Shown here: positions 25,440 to 33,520 of the stretch, in pieces
Layout of the letters: every line of letters begins with the position of its first letter
How positions within the stretch are numbered: the first letter of the stretch is position 1
Assembly (NCBI GenBank): GCA_021797775.1
Contig: JAJZZC010000014.1
Span: forward strand, 1-44,296
DNA from: Bacillota bacterium
GTDB taxonomy: Bacteria; Bacillota; Sulfobacillia; RBS10-35; JAJYVN01
DNA: 44,296 bases
Reading direction: 5' to 3'
Notes under the pieces: generated by a model
What the model saw: the letters and a program-made list of their open reading frames with translations, nothing else
Database searches by the model: none
Told to the model about the DNA's origin: nothing
Made by a program: the position numbers and the translations under genes

Positions 25440-25483
25440 GGAGAGGGGAGGTGCCCCGGTGACGGGTCGCCTCCCCTCTCCTC
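25438..25483 (+). terminator. Strong hairpin overlapping the stop codon
   Basis: GAGGAGAGGGGAGG (25438-25451) pairs exactly with CCTCCCCTCTCCTC (25470-25483), a 14-bp perfect stem with an 18-base loop. Its first arm starts inside the TGA stop of the secreted-protein gene. No U-tract follows. Confidence 0.6.
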
Positions 25484-25553
25484 AGTGCCCGTCGCTTCCC
25501 GGTCCCGGCTCCTCCTCCCGCCCCCCTCATTCCCCCGCTCCTCCGGCACCGTA

Positions 25554-25583
25554 ACGGGAGGGGGGCATCCGCCCCCCTCCCGT
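25554..25583. terminator. Second perfect hairpin, bidirectional
   Basis: ACGGGAGGGGGGC (25554-25566) pairs with GCCCCCCTCCCGT (25571-25583) around a 4-base ATCC loop, a 13-bp stem. A further GCCCCCCTC at 25519-25527 could compete for the first arm. It may act with the hairpin at 25438 as a tandem terminator. Confidence 0.5.
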
Positions 25584-26164
25584 GCACGCGGTCCCCGCTG
25601 CGACAGGGGCGCGTCGCCAGGCACCGCTACTGCGCGCATCCCGCTGCGGCATGAGCGGCCATTGAGACAAGCACGCGCGCCGCCGGACGCAGCAGCCCTT
25701 TAGCCCCCTTTAGCCCATTGCCGGCAATGAGCGGCGCCTTGGACGAATCTCGTTGCAGCGTGACGCCGGAAGGGCGCGCGCAGCGGAAGAGCAGCCGCCA
25801 CGCCGTTTGCCGTGGGCCGCCCGACAGGCCCAGAGGGGCGTGTAGCCCCTGGGCCTCGATGCGTTGCCGCCACCGTCGGTTTGGCAACCAGCCCAGTATG
25901 GGAGGCTGGGGCCGGCGGCCGGCTTGGAGGTGCGGGCGTCCCAGGCGGAGCGGGGGAGCATCCGCGCGCGCCAGGAGGGACCCCTGCGCAGGCCGCGCAG
26001 TCGGGGACTTGCCCCGACGCTGCCGCCAGCCAACGGCCCGCCGTCAACTACGCGAAGACCAGAGGCCCCCCTAGCCGGGCCGCGACGGCACAAAGACCCC
26101 TGGGGGTCACCAGAGGGACAGGGAAACGCTTTGCCTCGCGAAAGAGGACGTTCACGAGGCAAAG
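25584..26164. other. Intergenic region with terminal inverted repeat
   Basis: No gene is supported. At 26128-26138 GCTTTGCCTCG pairs exactly with CGAGGCAAAGC at 26155-26165 (11 bp, 16-base loop). It overlaps the stop codon of the small minus-strand gene and could terminate it, though the tail has only three U residues. Confidence 0.5.
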
Positions 26165-26383
26165 CTAGCGGGCTCGCGGATACAGACTGAGCCACATCGC
26201 GAGGAAGGTCGCCGAGAACAGCGCGAGCACGGTGGCCAGGGGCGTGCCGCCGTGCCGCAGGAAGGACACCATCGCCCCGCAGGCGGTGGCGCTCGCCACC
26301 ACGCCAGCCGTGGCTCTGGTCAACGGGTGGCCGCCGGTCGCCGTGCGGCCCGGACGATCCAGGCGCGCTCGGAGCCGGACCAT
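26165..26383 (-). CDS. Small two-helix membrane protein
   Basis: ATG 26383 is preceded by GTGAGGAACC. The 72-residue product has a basic N-terminus (MVRLRARLDRPGRTATGG) and two probable transmembrane helices (ATAGVVASATACGAMVSFL and LATVLALFSATFLAMWLSL). A short LRHGG turn joins them and the tail is YPRAR. The positive N- and C-termini suggest both lie in the cytoplasm. No family is recognised. The ribosome-binding site, the membrane pattern and the hairpin at the stop argue that it is real. It is divergent from the dehydrogenase gene. Confidence 0.55.
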   Translation of the reverse strand: MVRLRARLDRPGRTATGGHPLTRATAGVVASATACGAMVSFLRHGGTPLATVLALFSATFLAMWLSLYPRAR

Positions 26384-26751
26384 GGTTCCTCACGCTTTTG
26401 CGCCGCGGGGCGCCATCCGGGCGCGCGCCGGCGCCTCGATAGGGGCCTCCGTGCTCCTCCATGCGGAGTTATCGGCAGGGCGTTCCCCTTTTTGAGGGGC
26501 GCCACGGGGTTGCGGGATTGGGCCGGCCGCCGGAGGGGAGGGCGTGGGGCGTTACGATGCAACCGGGCGGTACCGACCCGTGTGCTCAGTACGCCGGGCC
26601 ATGGTCGTTGCACGTCCGCCATCGAGGAACGGTTCAGTTGGAGGGTTCTGCCGACGCAGGCGGCCAGGGGCTCACCTTGTGACTCCAGGGCTTGCGGCAA
26701 TAGGCGAACGATGGAGCCGGACGCTGAGGCTACGCAGGGGGGCAAAGGCAC
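26384..26751. other. Divergent intergenic region
   Basis: It separates the minus-strand membrane protein from the plus-strand dehydrogenase. No gene and no clear promoter pair was recognised. Confidence 0.5.
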
Positions 26752-27747
26752 GTGGGGTCCGGTTGGACCGTGGTGGTCAGCGACCACGAGTACGCGGACT
26801 TGGACATCGAGGAAGCGACGCTCAGCGCCCTCGACCACCCGGTACGCCTGCTGGCGGCCCAGTGCCGCTCGGAGCGGGAACTGGCGGCCGCGGCCGCCGA
26901 CGCCGACGCTGTGCTCAACCAATACTGTCCCATCGGGGCGGAGACCCTGGCGGCCATGCGCCGCTGCCGCGTCATCTCCCGGTACGGCGTCGGCTTCGAC
27001 ACCGTGGACGTGGCCGCCGCCACCGCGCACGGGATCTGCGTGACCAACGTGCCCGACTACTGCGTCGACGAGGTCTCCGACCACGCCCTCGCGCTTCTCC
27101 TTTCGAGCGCACGGCGGGTGGCGGCACTGGACGCCCAGGTGCGACGCGGCCTCTGGGACTACAAGGTGGGCCAGCCGATGGGCCGCCTGCGCGGTAGGGT
27201 CCTGGGCCTCATCGGCTTCGGCCGCATGGCGCGCGCCCTGGCCGCCAAGGTGGCGCCGCTGCAGCTACGCGTGCTGGCCCACGACCCCCTTGTACCGGCC
27301 GAGGCCATGTTGCAGGCCGGCGTGGAGCCGGCCGCCCTGGACGACCTGGCCCGTACCGCGGACTTCGTCTCAGTGCACACCCCGCTGTCCCCCGCGACGC
27401 GGGGCTTGGTCGGCGCACGCCTGCTCGGCCTGATGAAGCCGACAGCGGTGTTGATCAACACCGCGCGCGGGCCCGTGGTCGACGAGGACGCCCTCGTCGC
27501 CGCCCTGCGCGCGGGGCGGATCGGCGGCGCCGCCCTGGACGTGCTGGCGCGCGAACCGCCAGCGCCAGACCACCCGCTGCTCGCCATGCCGCAGGTCATC
27601 CTCACGCCGCACGTCGCCTGGTATTCCGAGGAGTCGGAAGCGGAACTGCGGCGCAGGGCCGCGGAGCACGTGGCCCTCGTCCTGCGCGGCGAACGCCCGC
27701 CTCACCTCGTCAATCCAGAGGTCTGGGGGCGGGGGGCCCGCGGGTGA
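26752..27747 (+). CDS. D-isomer-specific 2-hydroxyacid dehydrogenase (PhdH/SerA-like)
   Basis: GTG 26752 follows AGGGGGGCAAAGGCAC. The product has 331 residues. ISRYGVGFDTVDVAAATAHG and VTNVPDYCVDEVSDHALALL are the N-terminal catalytic-domain signature of D-2-hydroxyacid dehydrogenases. The Rossmann motif is VLGLIGFGRMARALAAKV. The catalytic Arg lies in INTARGPVVDEDAL, the Glu in LAREPPAPDHPLLAMP and the His in VILTPHVAWYSEES. All three are present. It reduces a 2-keto acid with NAD(P)H, or the reverse, in the cytosol. The C-terminal ACT/ASB regulatory domains of SerA are absent, so phosphoglycerate or hydroxypyruvate specificity cannot be assigned. Other uses such as glyoxylate or sugar-acid reduction are equally possible. 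Confidence 0.88.
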   Translation: MGSGWTVVVSDHEYADLDIEEATLSALDHPVRLLAAQCRSERELAAAAADADAVLNQYCPIGAETLAAMRRCRVISRYGVGFDTVDVAAATAHGICVTNVPDYCVDEVSDHALALLLSSARRVAALDAQVRRGLWDYKVGQPMGRLRGRVLGLIGFGRMARALAAKVAPLQLRVLAHDPLVPAEAMLQAGVEPAALDDLARTADFVSVHTPLSPATRGLVGARLLGLMKPTAVLINTARGPVVDEDALVAALRAGRIGGAALDVLAREPPAPDHPLLAMPQVILTPHVAWYSEESEAELRRRAAEHVALVLRGERPPHLVNPEVWGRGARG

Positions 27748-27932
27748 GGGCACGGGTGGGCGCGGTACGGGCCCCCCGAGGGAATTCCAGAAGAGTCCCC
27801 CATGCACGGCGGCGCCACCCCTGAAAAGCGGATGTCCGCCCGTCTCAGCCTGGTGGACGCCACGGACAGGACCCGCTGCCGACGGCAGGCCTCGGCACCA
27901 TCGGCGCAGGGGCGACCGGGAGGATAGCCACG

Positions 27933-28286
27933 ATGAATCGGGCGCTGCGGGATCACGCGTACAATGAAGAACGCTCGCTCTGGCTGCACCGGGCCATCGC
28001 GGCGCGTTTACGCGCCGATCCGGGGTGGGTGCGGGCCAAGGCAAAGGCCAACCTGGCGCGGATCCGCGGATCCCACGGACCGTCCGTGGGACCGTACCTG
28101 TGCCGCTGGAGCGAACTGCTCGACGGCCCACTAGACACCCTGGCCGGCATGCTGATCTCGGAGAGCCAGGATGCGCGGGACCTTCGCCAGTGCACCCCCT
28201 TCGCTGGCGTACTCTCCCCTCACGAGCGCTGGGAGGTGTATCGGGCGTTTCGGCAATGGTGGCTCGTGGGGGGTGGGGCGGGGTGA
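27933..28286 (+). CDS. Small partner protein of DUF6036 nucleotidyltransferase (putative antitoxin)
   Basis: ATG 27933 follows GGGAGGATAGCCACG. The 117-residue, mostly helical protein starts DHAYNEERSLWLHRAIAARL, continues LCRWSELLDGPLDTLAGML and ends SPFAGVLSPHERWEVYRAFR. Proteins of this pattern often precede DUF6036-type nucleotidyltransferases in actinobacterial and other GC-rich genomes. Its stop overlaps the next start by four bases (GTGA), so the two are translationally coupled. The antitoxin role is inferred from position and size; no DNA-binding motif is obvious. Confidence 0.7.
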   Translation: MNRALRDHAYNEERSLWLHRAIAARLRADPGWVRAKAKANLARIRGSHGPSVGPYLCRWSELLDGPLDTLAGMLISESQDARDLRQCTPFAGVLSPHERWEVYRAFRQWWLVGGGAG

Positions 28287-28840
28287 CGCGGGAGCAACTG
28301 GAACACCTCATCCGGGCGGCAGGCGCCATCCTCGGCGACAGGGACGTGGTCGTGATCGGCAGCCAGGCCATCCTGGGGGCGCACCCCGCGGGGCTGCCGG
28401 AGGCTGCCACGGAGTCCATGGAGGCAGACCTCCTGCCCGTGGGGGACGCGGACGGGCGCAAGGCGGACCTTATCGACGGTGCCATCGGCGAGGCGTCACC
28501 CTTCCACGAGCGGTTCGCCATCTATGCGCAGGGGGTTTCCCGGGAGACGGCCAGGCTGCCCGCGGGCTGGGAGGAACGGTTGGTCGAGGTACGGGGAGAG
28601 AACACCTACGGTGTCACCGGACACTGCCTGGAGCCGCACGACCTGCTGATCTCCAAGTACGTGGCGGGGCGACCGAAGGACATGCGCTTCTGCGCCGCGA
28701 TTGTCGCCGCGGGGCTCGTCCGCCAGGACATCCTCCTCGAACGGCTCGCGAGCACCCACTGCACACCCGATGAGGCCCAACGGGCCCGTGCCCGGATCGT
28801 ACGCGACTTTCAGGCGGCAGAGCGCAGGGCGGACCGCTGA
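28283..28840 (+). CDS. DUF6036 nucleotidyltransferase (putative toxin of a TA-like pair)
   Basis: Starting at GTG 28283 in the GTGA overlap, the product has 185 residues. The N-terminal part TREQLEHLIRAAGAILGDRD then VVVIGSQAILGAHP is the GS-containing nucleotidyltransferase loop. The acidic strand follows in ESMEADLLPVGD, with Glu and Asp as likely metal ligands. Further on, PFHERFAIYAQGVSRETA and LEPHDLLISKYVAGRPKDM are typical of the DUF6036/AbiEii-like group. The family is predicted to transfer nucleotides to RNA or protein, as characterised MenT/AbiEii toxins do. Here that remains inference. The operon has only these two genes. A perfect hairpin lies about 100 bases downstream. Confidence 0.8.
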   Translation: MTREQLEHLIRAAGAILGDRDVVVIGSQAILGAHPAGLPEAATESMEADLLPVGDADGRKADLIDGAIGEASPFHERFAIYAQGVSRETARLPAGWEERLVEVRGENTYGVTGHCLEPHDLLISKYVAGRPKDMRFCAAIVAAGLVRQDILLERLASTHCTPDEAQRARARIVRDFQAAERRADR

Positions 28841-28943
28841 ATCGGCCGCCGCATGTTCCCGAGTCGCGGGGTGGGCACACCGGTCGGACCGCGCCCGCCG
28901 CACTGGTCCTGTCGGCTCCTCGCGCTGAGAGCGGCAAAGGGCA

Positions 28944-28965
28944 GTCGGGGGGCGTGCCCCCCGAC
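28944..28965 (+). terminator. Perfect hairpin downstream of the DUF6036 pair
   Basis: GTCGGGGGGC (28944-28953), two bases, then GCCCCCCGAC (28956-28965): a 10-bp perfect stem with a minimal loop. There is no U-tract. The remaining sequence from 28966 to 29176 shows no gene. Confidence 0.45.
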
Positions 28966-29176
28966 CGCCCCCTCGGTGCGCGTTGGCGCGTCCGGGCGGG
29001 ACATTTCGCGGAGCATGGCCGACGATCGGCCACCGCGTGCGTCGCTCCCTGTGAGAACGGTCGGCAAGTCGGCCGACTACACTGGTCGGCGCAAGCGGCA
29101 GCTGGGCCCTGCTGGTGGCGGTGGGAGGCACTGTCCTGCGCGTTTTCGACCACTCTCCCGGTGGGCACGAAACAAC

Positions 29177-29220
29177 GAGGGCGGGGCGTGGAGGGAAAGC
29201 CCCCCCCACGCCCCGCCCTC
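29177..29220 (-). terminator. Terminator of the TrmH-family gene
   Basis: GAGGGCGGGGCGTGG (29177-29191) pairs exactly with CCACGCCCCGCCCTC (29206-29220), a 15-bp stem directly after the minus-strand stop at 29223. The loop contains a further G/C run. No strong U-tract is seen. Confidence 0.55.
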
Positions 29221-29222
29221 CC

Positions 29223-30032
29223 CTACCCGCCCCCCCAGGCGCGCCGCACCTCATACAGCAGGACCCCCGTGGCCACCGCCACATTCAGAGAACTGGCGGT
29301 TCCCCACATCGGGATGCGCACGGCAAGGTCACAGGCGGCAGCGGTCTCGGGCCGGAGCCCCCGCTCCTCGCTGCCGACAACAAGAGCCAAGGGCGGACGG
29401 TAGTCCACGCCCCAGTGCGCGCGCTCTGCGTGCGCCGAGGTGGCCACCACCGCCATCCCGCGTGCGCGGGCCCAAGAGACCGCCCGCGGCCCTTCGCCGG
29501 CCAGCGCCACCGGCAGGCGGAACGCCGTCCCCAGGCTGGCCCGCAGGCAGCGGCGGTGCGAGGGGTCAGCGCCGGAGCCGGCCACCACGACCGCGGCGGC
29601 CCCCGCGCCGTCGGCGGTGCGCAGCAGGGTGCCGAGGTTGCCGGCGTCGCCGACATCCTCGGCGATCACGACCAGCGCCCCCGGCGGAGGGTCCAGGGCA
29701 TCCAGCGCCGCCGGGGCCCAGCCGACCACGGCGGCCAGCCCAACGGGGTTGTCCATGTCGGAGAGCTGCGCAAAGCGGCGCGCTGGCAGGTCGACGCGCG
29801 GCACGCCGTGACGCTCCAGACGCGCCACCGCATCCCAGGCCGCCTCGCTGCGCAGGCTCTCCGGGCACAGGAGCACGGCCTCCACAGGTAAGCCCGCCTC
29901 CTCGGCGGCGAGCACGGCGCGGATGCCCTCGACGAAGCACGCGCGCTCGGCCCGCCGCGCCCGCGGCTCCGCCAGCGCGCGCACACGCGCCACCCAGCGG
30001 CGTTCGGAGGGCGGCTGCGGGGCTCCGGGCAA
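29223..30032 (-). CDS. TrmH/SpoU-family rRNA 2'-O-methyltransferase (YsgA/TsnR-like)
   Basis: TTG 30032 has GGAGGTGGGCGCAT upstream and is the best start; the longer frame upstream looks noncoding. The product has 269 residues. The N-terminal substrate-binding part (RRWVARVRALAEPRARRAER, then CFVEGIRAVLAA) is typical of YsgA-type enzymes. The SPOUT domain carries three knot motifs: VGDAGNLGTLLRTADGAGA, LALVVGSEERGL, and RIPMWGTASSLNVAVATGVL. It transfers a methyl group from S-adenosylmethionine to a ribose 2'-OH in rRNA. The exact nucleotide cannot be told. Catalytic Asn and Arg (GNLGTLLR) are present. Confidence 0.87.
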   Translation of the reverse strand: MPGAPQPPSERRWVARVRALAEPRARRAERACFVEGIRAVLAAEEAGLPVEAVLLCPESLRSEAAWDAVARLERHGVPRVDLPARRFAQLSDMDNPVGLAAVVGWAPAALDALDPPPGALVVIAEDVGDAGNLGTLLRTADGAGAAAVVVAGSGADPSHRRCLRASLGTAFRLPVALAGEGPRAVSWARARGMAVVATSAHAERAHWGVDYRPPLALVVGSEERGLRPETAAACDLAVRIPMWGTASSLNVAVATGVLLYEVRRAWGGG

Positions 30033-30772
30033 ATGCGCCCACCTCCACCGTGGCAAAGAGACGGGGTCCCGGTAAGGCGCGAGCGGGAAACAAGCCCTCG
30101 CATGAGCGGAACAGGCGCCGCGCGGCATGCACGGGTGCCCGCTCTATGCCCGCGGCTCCCCCTATGGTCCAACGGGAGCCGCGACGATCGCGGGCCTGGG
30201 TCCGGACGGCGCATCCGCGGGATGGGCACTGGCAGGGACCGGCCCGGGCGACCGTTCGGGGGGGAGAACCGCCCCGTCGCCCGCCCATCCACTGCCTGCG
30301 CGCACAGCGAACGGCACGCGGCAAGCGTGCGCCGCCTGGCATCCGGGTAGCCTGCGCGCCGCGATCCAGTCCCCGGGCTTCTGCCGTTGCCTGGCGCCCG
30401 CGGCGCCAGCACACGGTGCGCGTGCCGCGCGGGGCGTCCCCCCACCACACCGCTGCAGCGGCGTCGTGCGTCGGCCCCACCCGCTGGAAGGTCCCGGCGG
30501 GGCGGCCGTTGCCGCCGCCCCCGGGCCTGACCGGCGAACGAGGCTGCGCGGACGTCCCGACCCCTTCAGCCCTCGGGCGACGTGCCATCTGGTGCACCCC
30601 CAAGGCACATCCGACCGACGGCGCCATCTGGGGCCCGAGCGTGGTCCCCCCCCCGTGACGTTCGGCAGCGAGCAGGGACGGGGCCGCAGGCGGCCGCCTC
30701 CAGGGCGAGGCAGTCGCCGGGATCGGAGCAGGCCCCGGAACCGGCTTGGGGCGTGCACCCCGCGCGCTCCCG
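30033..30772. other. 0.74-kb intergenic region, no gene seen
   Basis: Long antisense-looking frames occur, but they are Arg/Pro/Gly-rich and lack motifs. No RNA gene or promoter was recognised. Confidence 0.5.
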
Positions 30773-31759
30773 CTACCCCCGCGCCACCCGTTCCACCGCC
30801 ACCGGGGCCCCGCCGGCCTGGAGCGACCGCTCCGCCGCCTCCGTGACGGCCAGCGTTTCCGCCGCGTCCGCATACGGCGAGCGCAGCAAGCTGCCATCAC
30901 CGGCGCGCACCGCCTGCAGGAAGGCACGCACGATGTCCTCATACGGGTCGTTGCGGTTCTCCGCTGACCGTTGCTGCCCGTCAACCCAGTCGCGGAAGCC
31001 GCGCTCGCAGTCGTAGCGCAAGGCGGCACCCCTGGCGTAGATCTCCACGTCCGCGCGCCCGCCGCCGGCCTCGACCGCGCAGCACGAGGCGATGTTGCCG
31101 ATCGCGCCGCACGCGAAGCGCGACTGGCAGACGGAGGCGTCCTCTGTCTGCATCTCTGGGACGTCTGTCAGCAGCCGCAGCGAGCCGGTGGCCGAAACGG
31201 CGTCCACCTCGCCCGGGAAGTACCGCGCCAGGTCGAAGTTGTGCGTGGTCTGCTCCACCATCTGCCCGCCCGACTCGGCCTTGCGCCGCCACCAGGGCGT
31301 GCCGGGGAGGCCGCCGAGGTAGGCGCCCAGGACCAGCCCCACGGGGCGGCCGGCCAGGATCGCCTGCACCTCCTCGTTCACGCTGTTGTAGCGCCACATG
31401 TAGCCGGAAGACGCGAGTACGCCCGCGCGCCGTACCGCGTCCAGCACCCCGCGCGCGTAGGCGGCGTGCAGGGCCACGGGCTTGGCCACGTACCGGTGGC
31501 TGCCGCGCTCGGCGAACGCGGCCTCTTGGCCCTCGTGCGCGAATGGCGGCACGCAAATGAACGCCGCATCGTAGCGCTCGGCCTCCAGCATGCGGCGCCA
31601 GTCGGTGAACACCCTCGCGCCGAAGGGAGCGGCCGCCCGGGCCACCCGCTCTTCCACCGAGTCGCAGGCCGCGGCCAACGTGGCACGGCCTGCCTCCTTT
31701 TCGGCCTGCAGCGTCTGCAGGTATCGTCCCGCGATCCCCCCGGCACCCACAAAGGCCAC
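30773..31759 (-). CDS. Gfo/Idh/MocA-family NAD(P)-dependent oxidoreductase
   Basis: The 328-residue frame opens with AFVGAGGIAGRYLQTL, the dinucleotide-binding loop, then AAACDSVEERVARAAAPFGA and AAFICVPPFAHEGQ. The usual EKP lysine motif appears as RYVAKPVALHAAYARGV, with Ala in place of Glu. The C-terminal sheet domain includes GYMWRYNSVNEEVQAIL, TPWWRRKAESGGQMVEQTTH with an active-site His, and FDLARYFPGEVDAVSA. The size is typical of the family, which oxidises or reduces sugars, polyols and related compounds. The start is uncertain: GTG 31759 begins right at the Rossmann strand, and upstream residues ILR in the same frame, from a non-ATG codon, would complete it. It is divergent from sigH. 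The substrate is unknown. Confidence 0.85.
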   Translation of the reverse strand: MAFVGAGGIAGRYLQTLQAEKEAGRATLAAACDSVEERVARAAAPFGARVFTDWRRMLEAERYDAAFICVPPFAHEGQEAAFAERGSHRYVAKPVALHAAYARGVLDAVRRAGVLASSGYMWRYNSVNEEVQAILAGRPVGLVLGAYLGGLPGTPWWRRKAESGGQMVEQTTHNFDLARYFPGEVDAVSATGSLRLLTDVPEMQTEDASVCQSRFACGAIGNIASCCAVEAGGGRADVEIYARGAALRYDCERGFRDWVDGQQRSAENRNDPYEDIVRAFLQAVRAGDGSLLRSPYADAAETLAVTEAAERSLQAGGAPVAVERVARG

Positions 31760-32447
31760 GCGCAGTATCGCCCACCGCCCCTTTCACCCTTGGCCGCGAC
31801 CGCGTCGCCGGATGGGCCTGGTGCTTGGCGGGCGCGCGGGCGGTTCCTGCCGGCGGCGGGAGGGGCGGGACGGGCCAGCCCCCGGCCGCGCATGCGCGGA
31901 GCGCGGAAACGCGCGGCAAACCGTGGGGACGCGTCTTTGTGGTGTTGTAGTCGTGCGTGAGCCGTCGGCGCGGCCTTGCAGGCGCAGGGCTCGGCGGCCC
32001 CGGGCGACGGGCTCTGGTTACCCGGGCGGGCCGCCCGGCTCGTCACCACGCCCCCCGCATCGGTGCTGGCCCTGTGGCCCCTCGCCGCGGGCAAACCATC
32101 ATCGACGCGTGTAGGCCTCCGGCGGCAGCGTCCTAGGCGTGACGCCCCAGGCACCCCTTGGGACAGCGCGGCACGCCATCCCTCGCTCACGCTGGCGCGC
32201 GCGCCTGACGACCGCGTTCGCTACGCCACGCGCGAACGCGCACCCGGCGGCGGCAGCGCGACTCCGAGGGCGACATTCGATCGCGCCGCGTGACCCGAGC
32301 CCGCCGGCCTGAACGGCGCGGCCCCTGGTCGCGAGGGCGTCGCGGAGGCCCGCCCACCCGCTCCCGCGTGCCCCGCCGGCCGTCCGGCATAGGAACCCGG
32401 GCACCGGCCGAGGAAGCACCGGGCACGACGGGAGGTGGTCCTTTCCC
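31760..32447. other. Divergent intergenic region before sigH
   Basis: Almost 700 bases with no supported gene. It must hold the promoters of both flanking genes, but I could not define convincing -35/-10 pairs. Confidence 0.5.
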
Positions 32448-33101
32448 GTGGCGGTGGCGGAGCGCGACCTGGCGGACCTGTATCTGGAGGGGGACGCCGT
32501 CCTGCGCGCGCGGGGGGGCGACGAGGCGGCGATGGCGGGGCTCCTCGCCCGCTACACGCCGCTACTGCGCGCGGTGGCCCGCCGGTACTTCCTCCCGGAC
32601 GGCGAGGTCGAGGACCTGCTGCAAGAGGCCACCATCGGGTTCCTCAAAGCAGTGCGCGACTACCGCGCCGAGACGGGCGTGCCCTTCCGCCCCTTCGCCG
32701 AACTGTGCGCGACCCGCCAGGTCATCACCGCGGTCAAGGCCGCCACCCGACAGAAGCACCTGCCGCTCAACGCCGCGCTGTCTCTGAGCCAGCCGGCCTA
32801 CGACGACGGCGTGCGTACGCTGGAAGACGTGCTGTCCGATCGGTCCGCGGAGTCGCCCGAGGAGCGGGCCGTGCGCCGCGAGGAGTCCTCGGCGCTCGCG
32901 CAAGCCATCGAGGCCGTGCTCTCGCCCTACGAGCGCCGGGTCGCGTTCCTCTATCTGGAGGGCCGCTCCTTCCTGGACATCGCCTCGGCGTGCGGCACGC
33001 ACGTCAAGTCCGTGGACAACGCGCTGTGGCGCGTGAAATCCAAGCTACGCCGCCACTTCGAGGGCGCCCTCGCCCCCGCAGACCCGGCCCGAGGGCTTTG
33101 A
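32448..33101 (+). CDS. sigH: RNA polymerase sporulation sigma factor SigH (Spo0H)
   Basis: The 217-residue sigma-70 family protein starts at GTG 32448 (GTG 32454 also possible), with GGGAGGTGG upstream. Region 2 shows YLEGDAVLRARGGDEAAMAG, VEDLLQEATIGFLKAVRDYR (core binding and -10 recognition), FRPFAELCATRQVITAVKAA and TRQKHLPLNAALSL, all close to SigH of Bacillota. Region 4 shows LSPYERRVAFLYLEGRSFLD, then HVKSVDNALWRVKSKL, the -35 helix with the characteristic KSxDNAL motif. The family directs transition-phase and early sporulation genes. In Bacillus it sits between yacP and rpmG-secE-nusG; here those neighbours are missing and only a small membrane protein follows. It may therefore be a relocated sigH or an extra paralogue. 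Confidence 0.88.
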   Translation: MAVAERDLADLYLEGDAVLRARGGDEAAMAGLLARYTPLLRAVARRYFLPDGEVEDLLQEATIGFLKAVRDYRAETGVPFRPFAELCATRQVITAVKAATRQKHLPLNAALSLSQPAYDDGVRTLEDVLSDRSAESPEERAVRREESSALAQAIEAVLSPYERRVAFLYLEGRSFLDIASACGTHVKSVDNALWRVKSKLRRHFEGALAPADPARGL

Positions 33102-33211
33102 GGACGTGACGGGCCGTGAGGCCGCCGGGGCCACCCGAGACCGGTGTGCGACGGGCATCCCAAGCCGCTCCCTGTCGGAAGGGGGCCTCCCGGTTGTTCG
33201 GGCGCGGATGG

Positions 33212-33391
33212 GTGGGCATCGTGGCCTATCTGGAAAGCCTGGTTGACGGCAATCCCCTCACGCTGATCGTCGTCCTACTGGCAGCCGCGGTGTTCGTCCG
33301 CTTCCTCATCTTGCTGCTACACGGGCACGGCATCCCCCTGGCGCACCGGCCGGTGAACCGACACCCGCCGCTCCCCCGGGCCGCCCCGTGA
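33212..33391 (+). CDS. Small single-helix membrane protein
   Basis: About 59 residues from GTG 33212 (GTG 33221 possible), preceded by GGATGGGT-type purine-rich sequence. One clear hydrophobic helix (LTLIVVLLAAAVFVRFLILL) is followed by a His/Arg/Pro tail (HGHGIPLAHRPVNRHPPLP). It lies 110 bases after sigH on the same strand and may be in its transcript. No family is recognised. The N-terminus outside and the tail inside is the likelier topology by the positive-inside rule. Confidence 0.5.
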   Translation: MGIVAYLESLVDGNPLTLIVVLLAAAVFVRFLILLLHGHGIPLAHRPVNRHPPLPRAAP

Positions 33392-33520
33392 GCGGGGGCG
33401 CGGGGGCTGGCCGCCTCCGAGCGGCGGCCCTTGCGCCGGCCCCTTCCCGACGCAGCCGACGGCGCTCCGACCCAGGCGGACCGTCACGGCGTCACGCCGC
33501 CCGCCCGTCGCGGTTCCCCG

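Noticed and set aside
29566-31029. Minus-strand 487-codon frame bridging TrmH and Gfo/Idh genes
   Set aside because: It is in a different frame from both real genes and consists of Arg/Gly-rich filler across the intergenic region.
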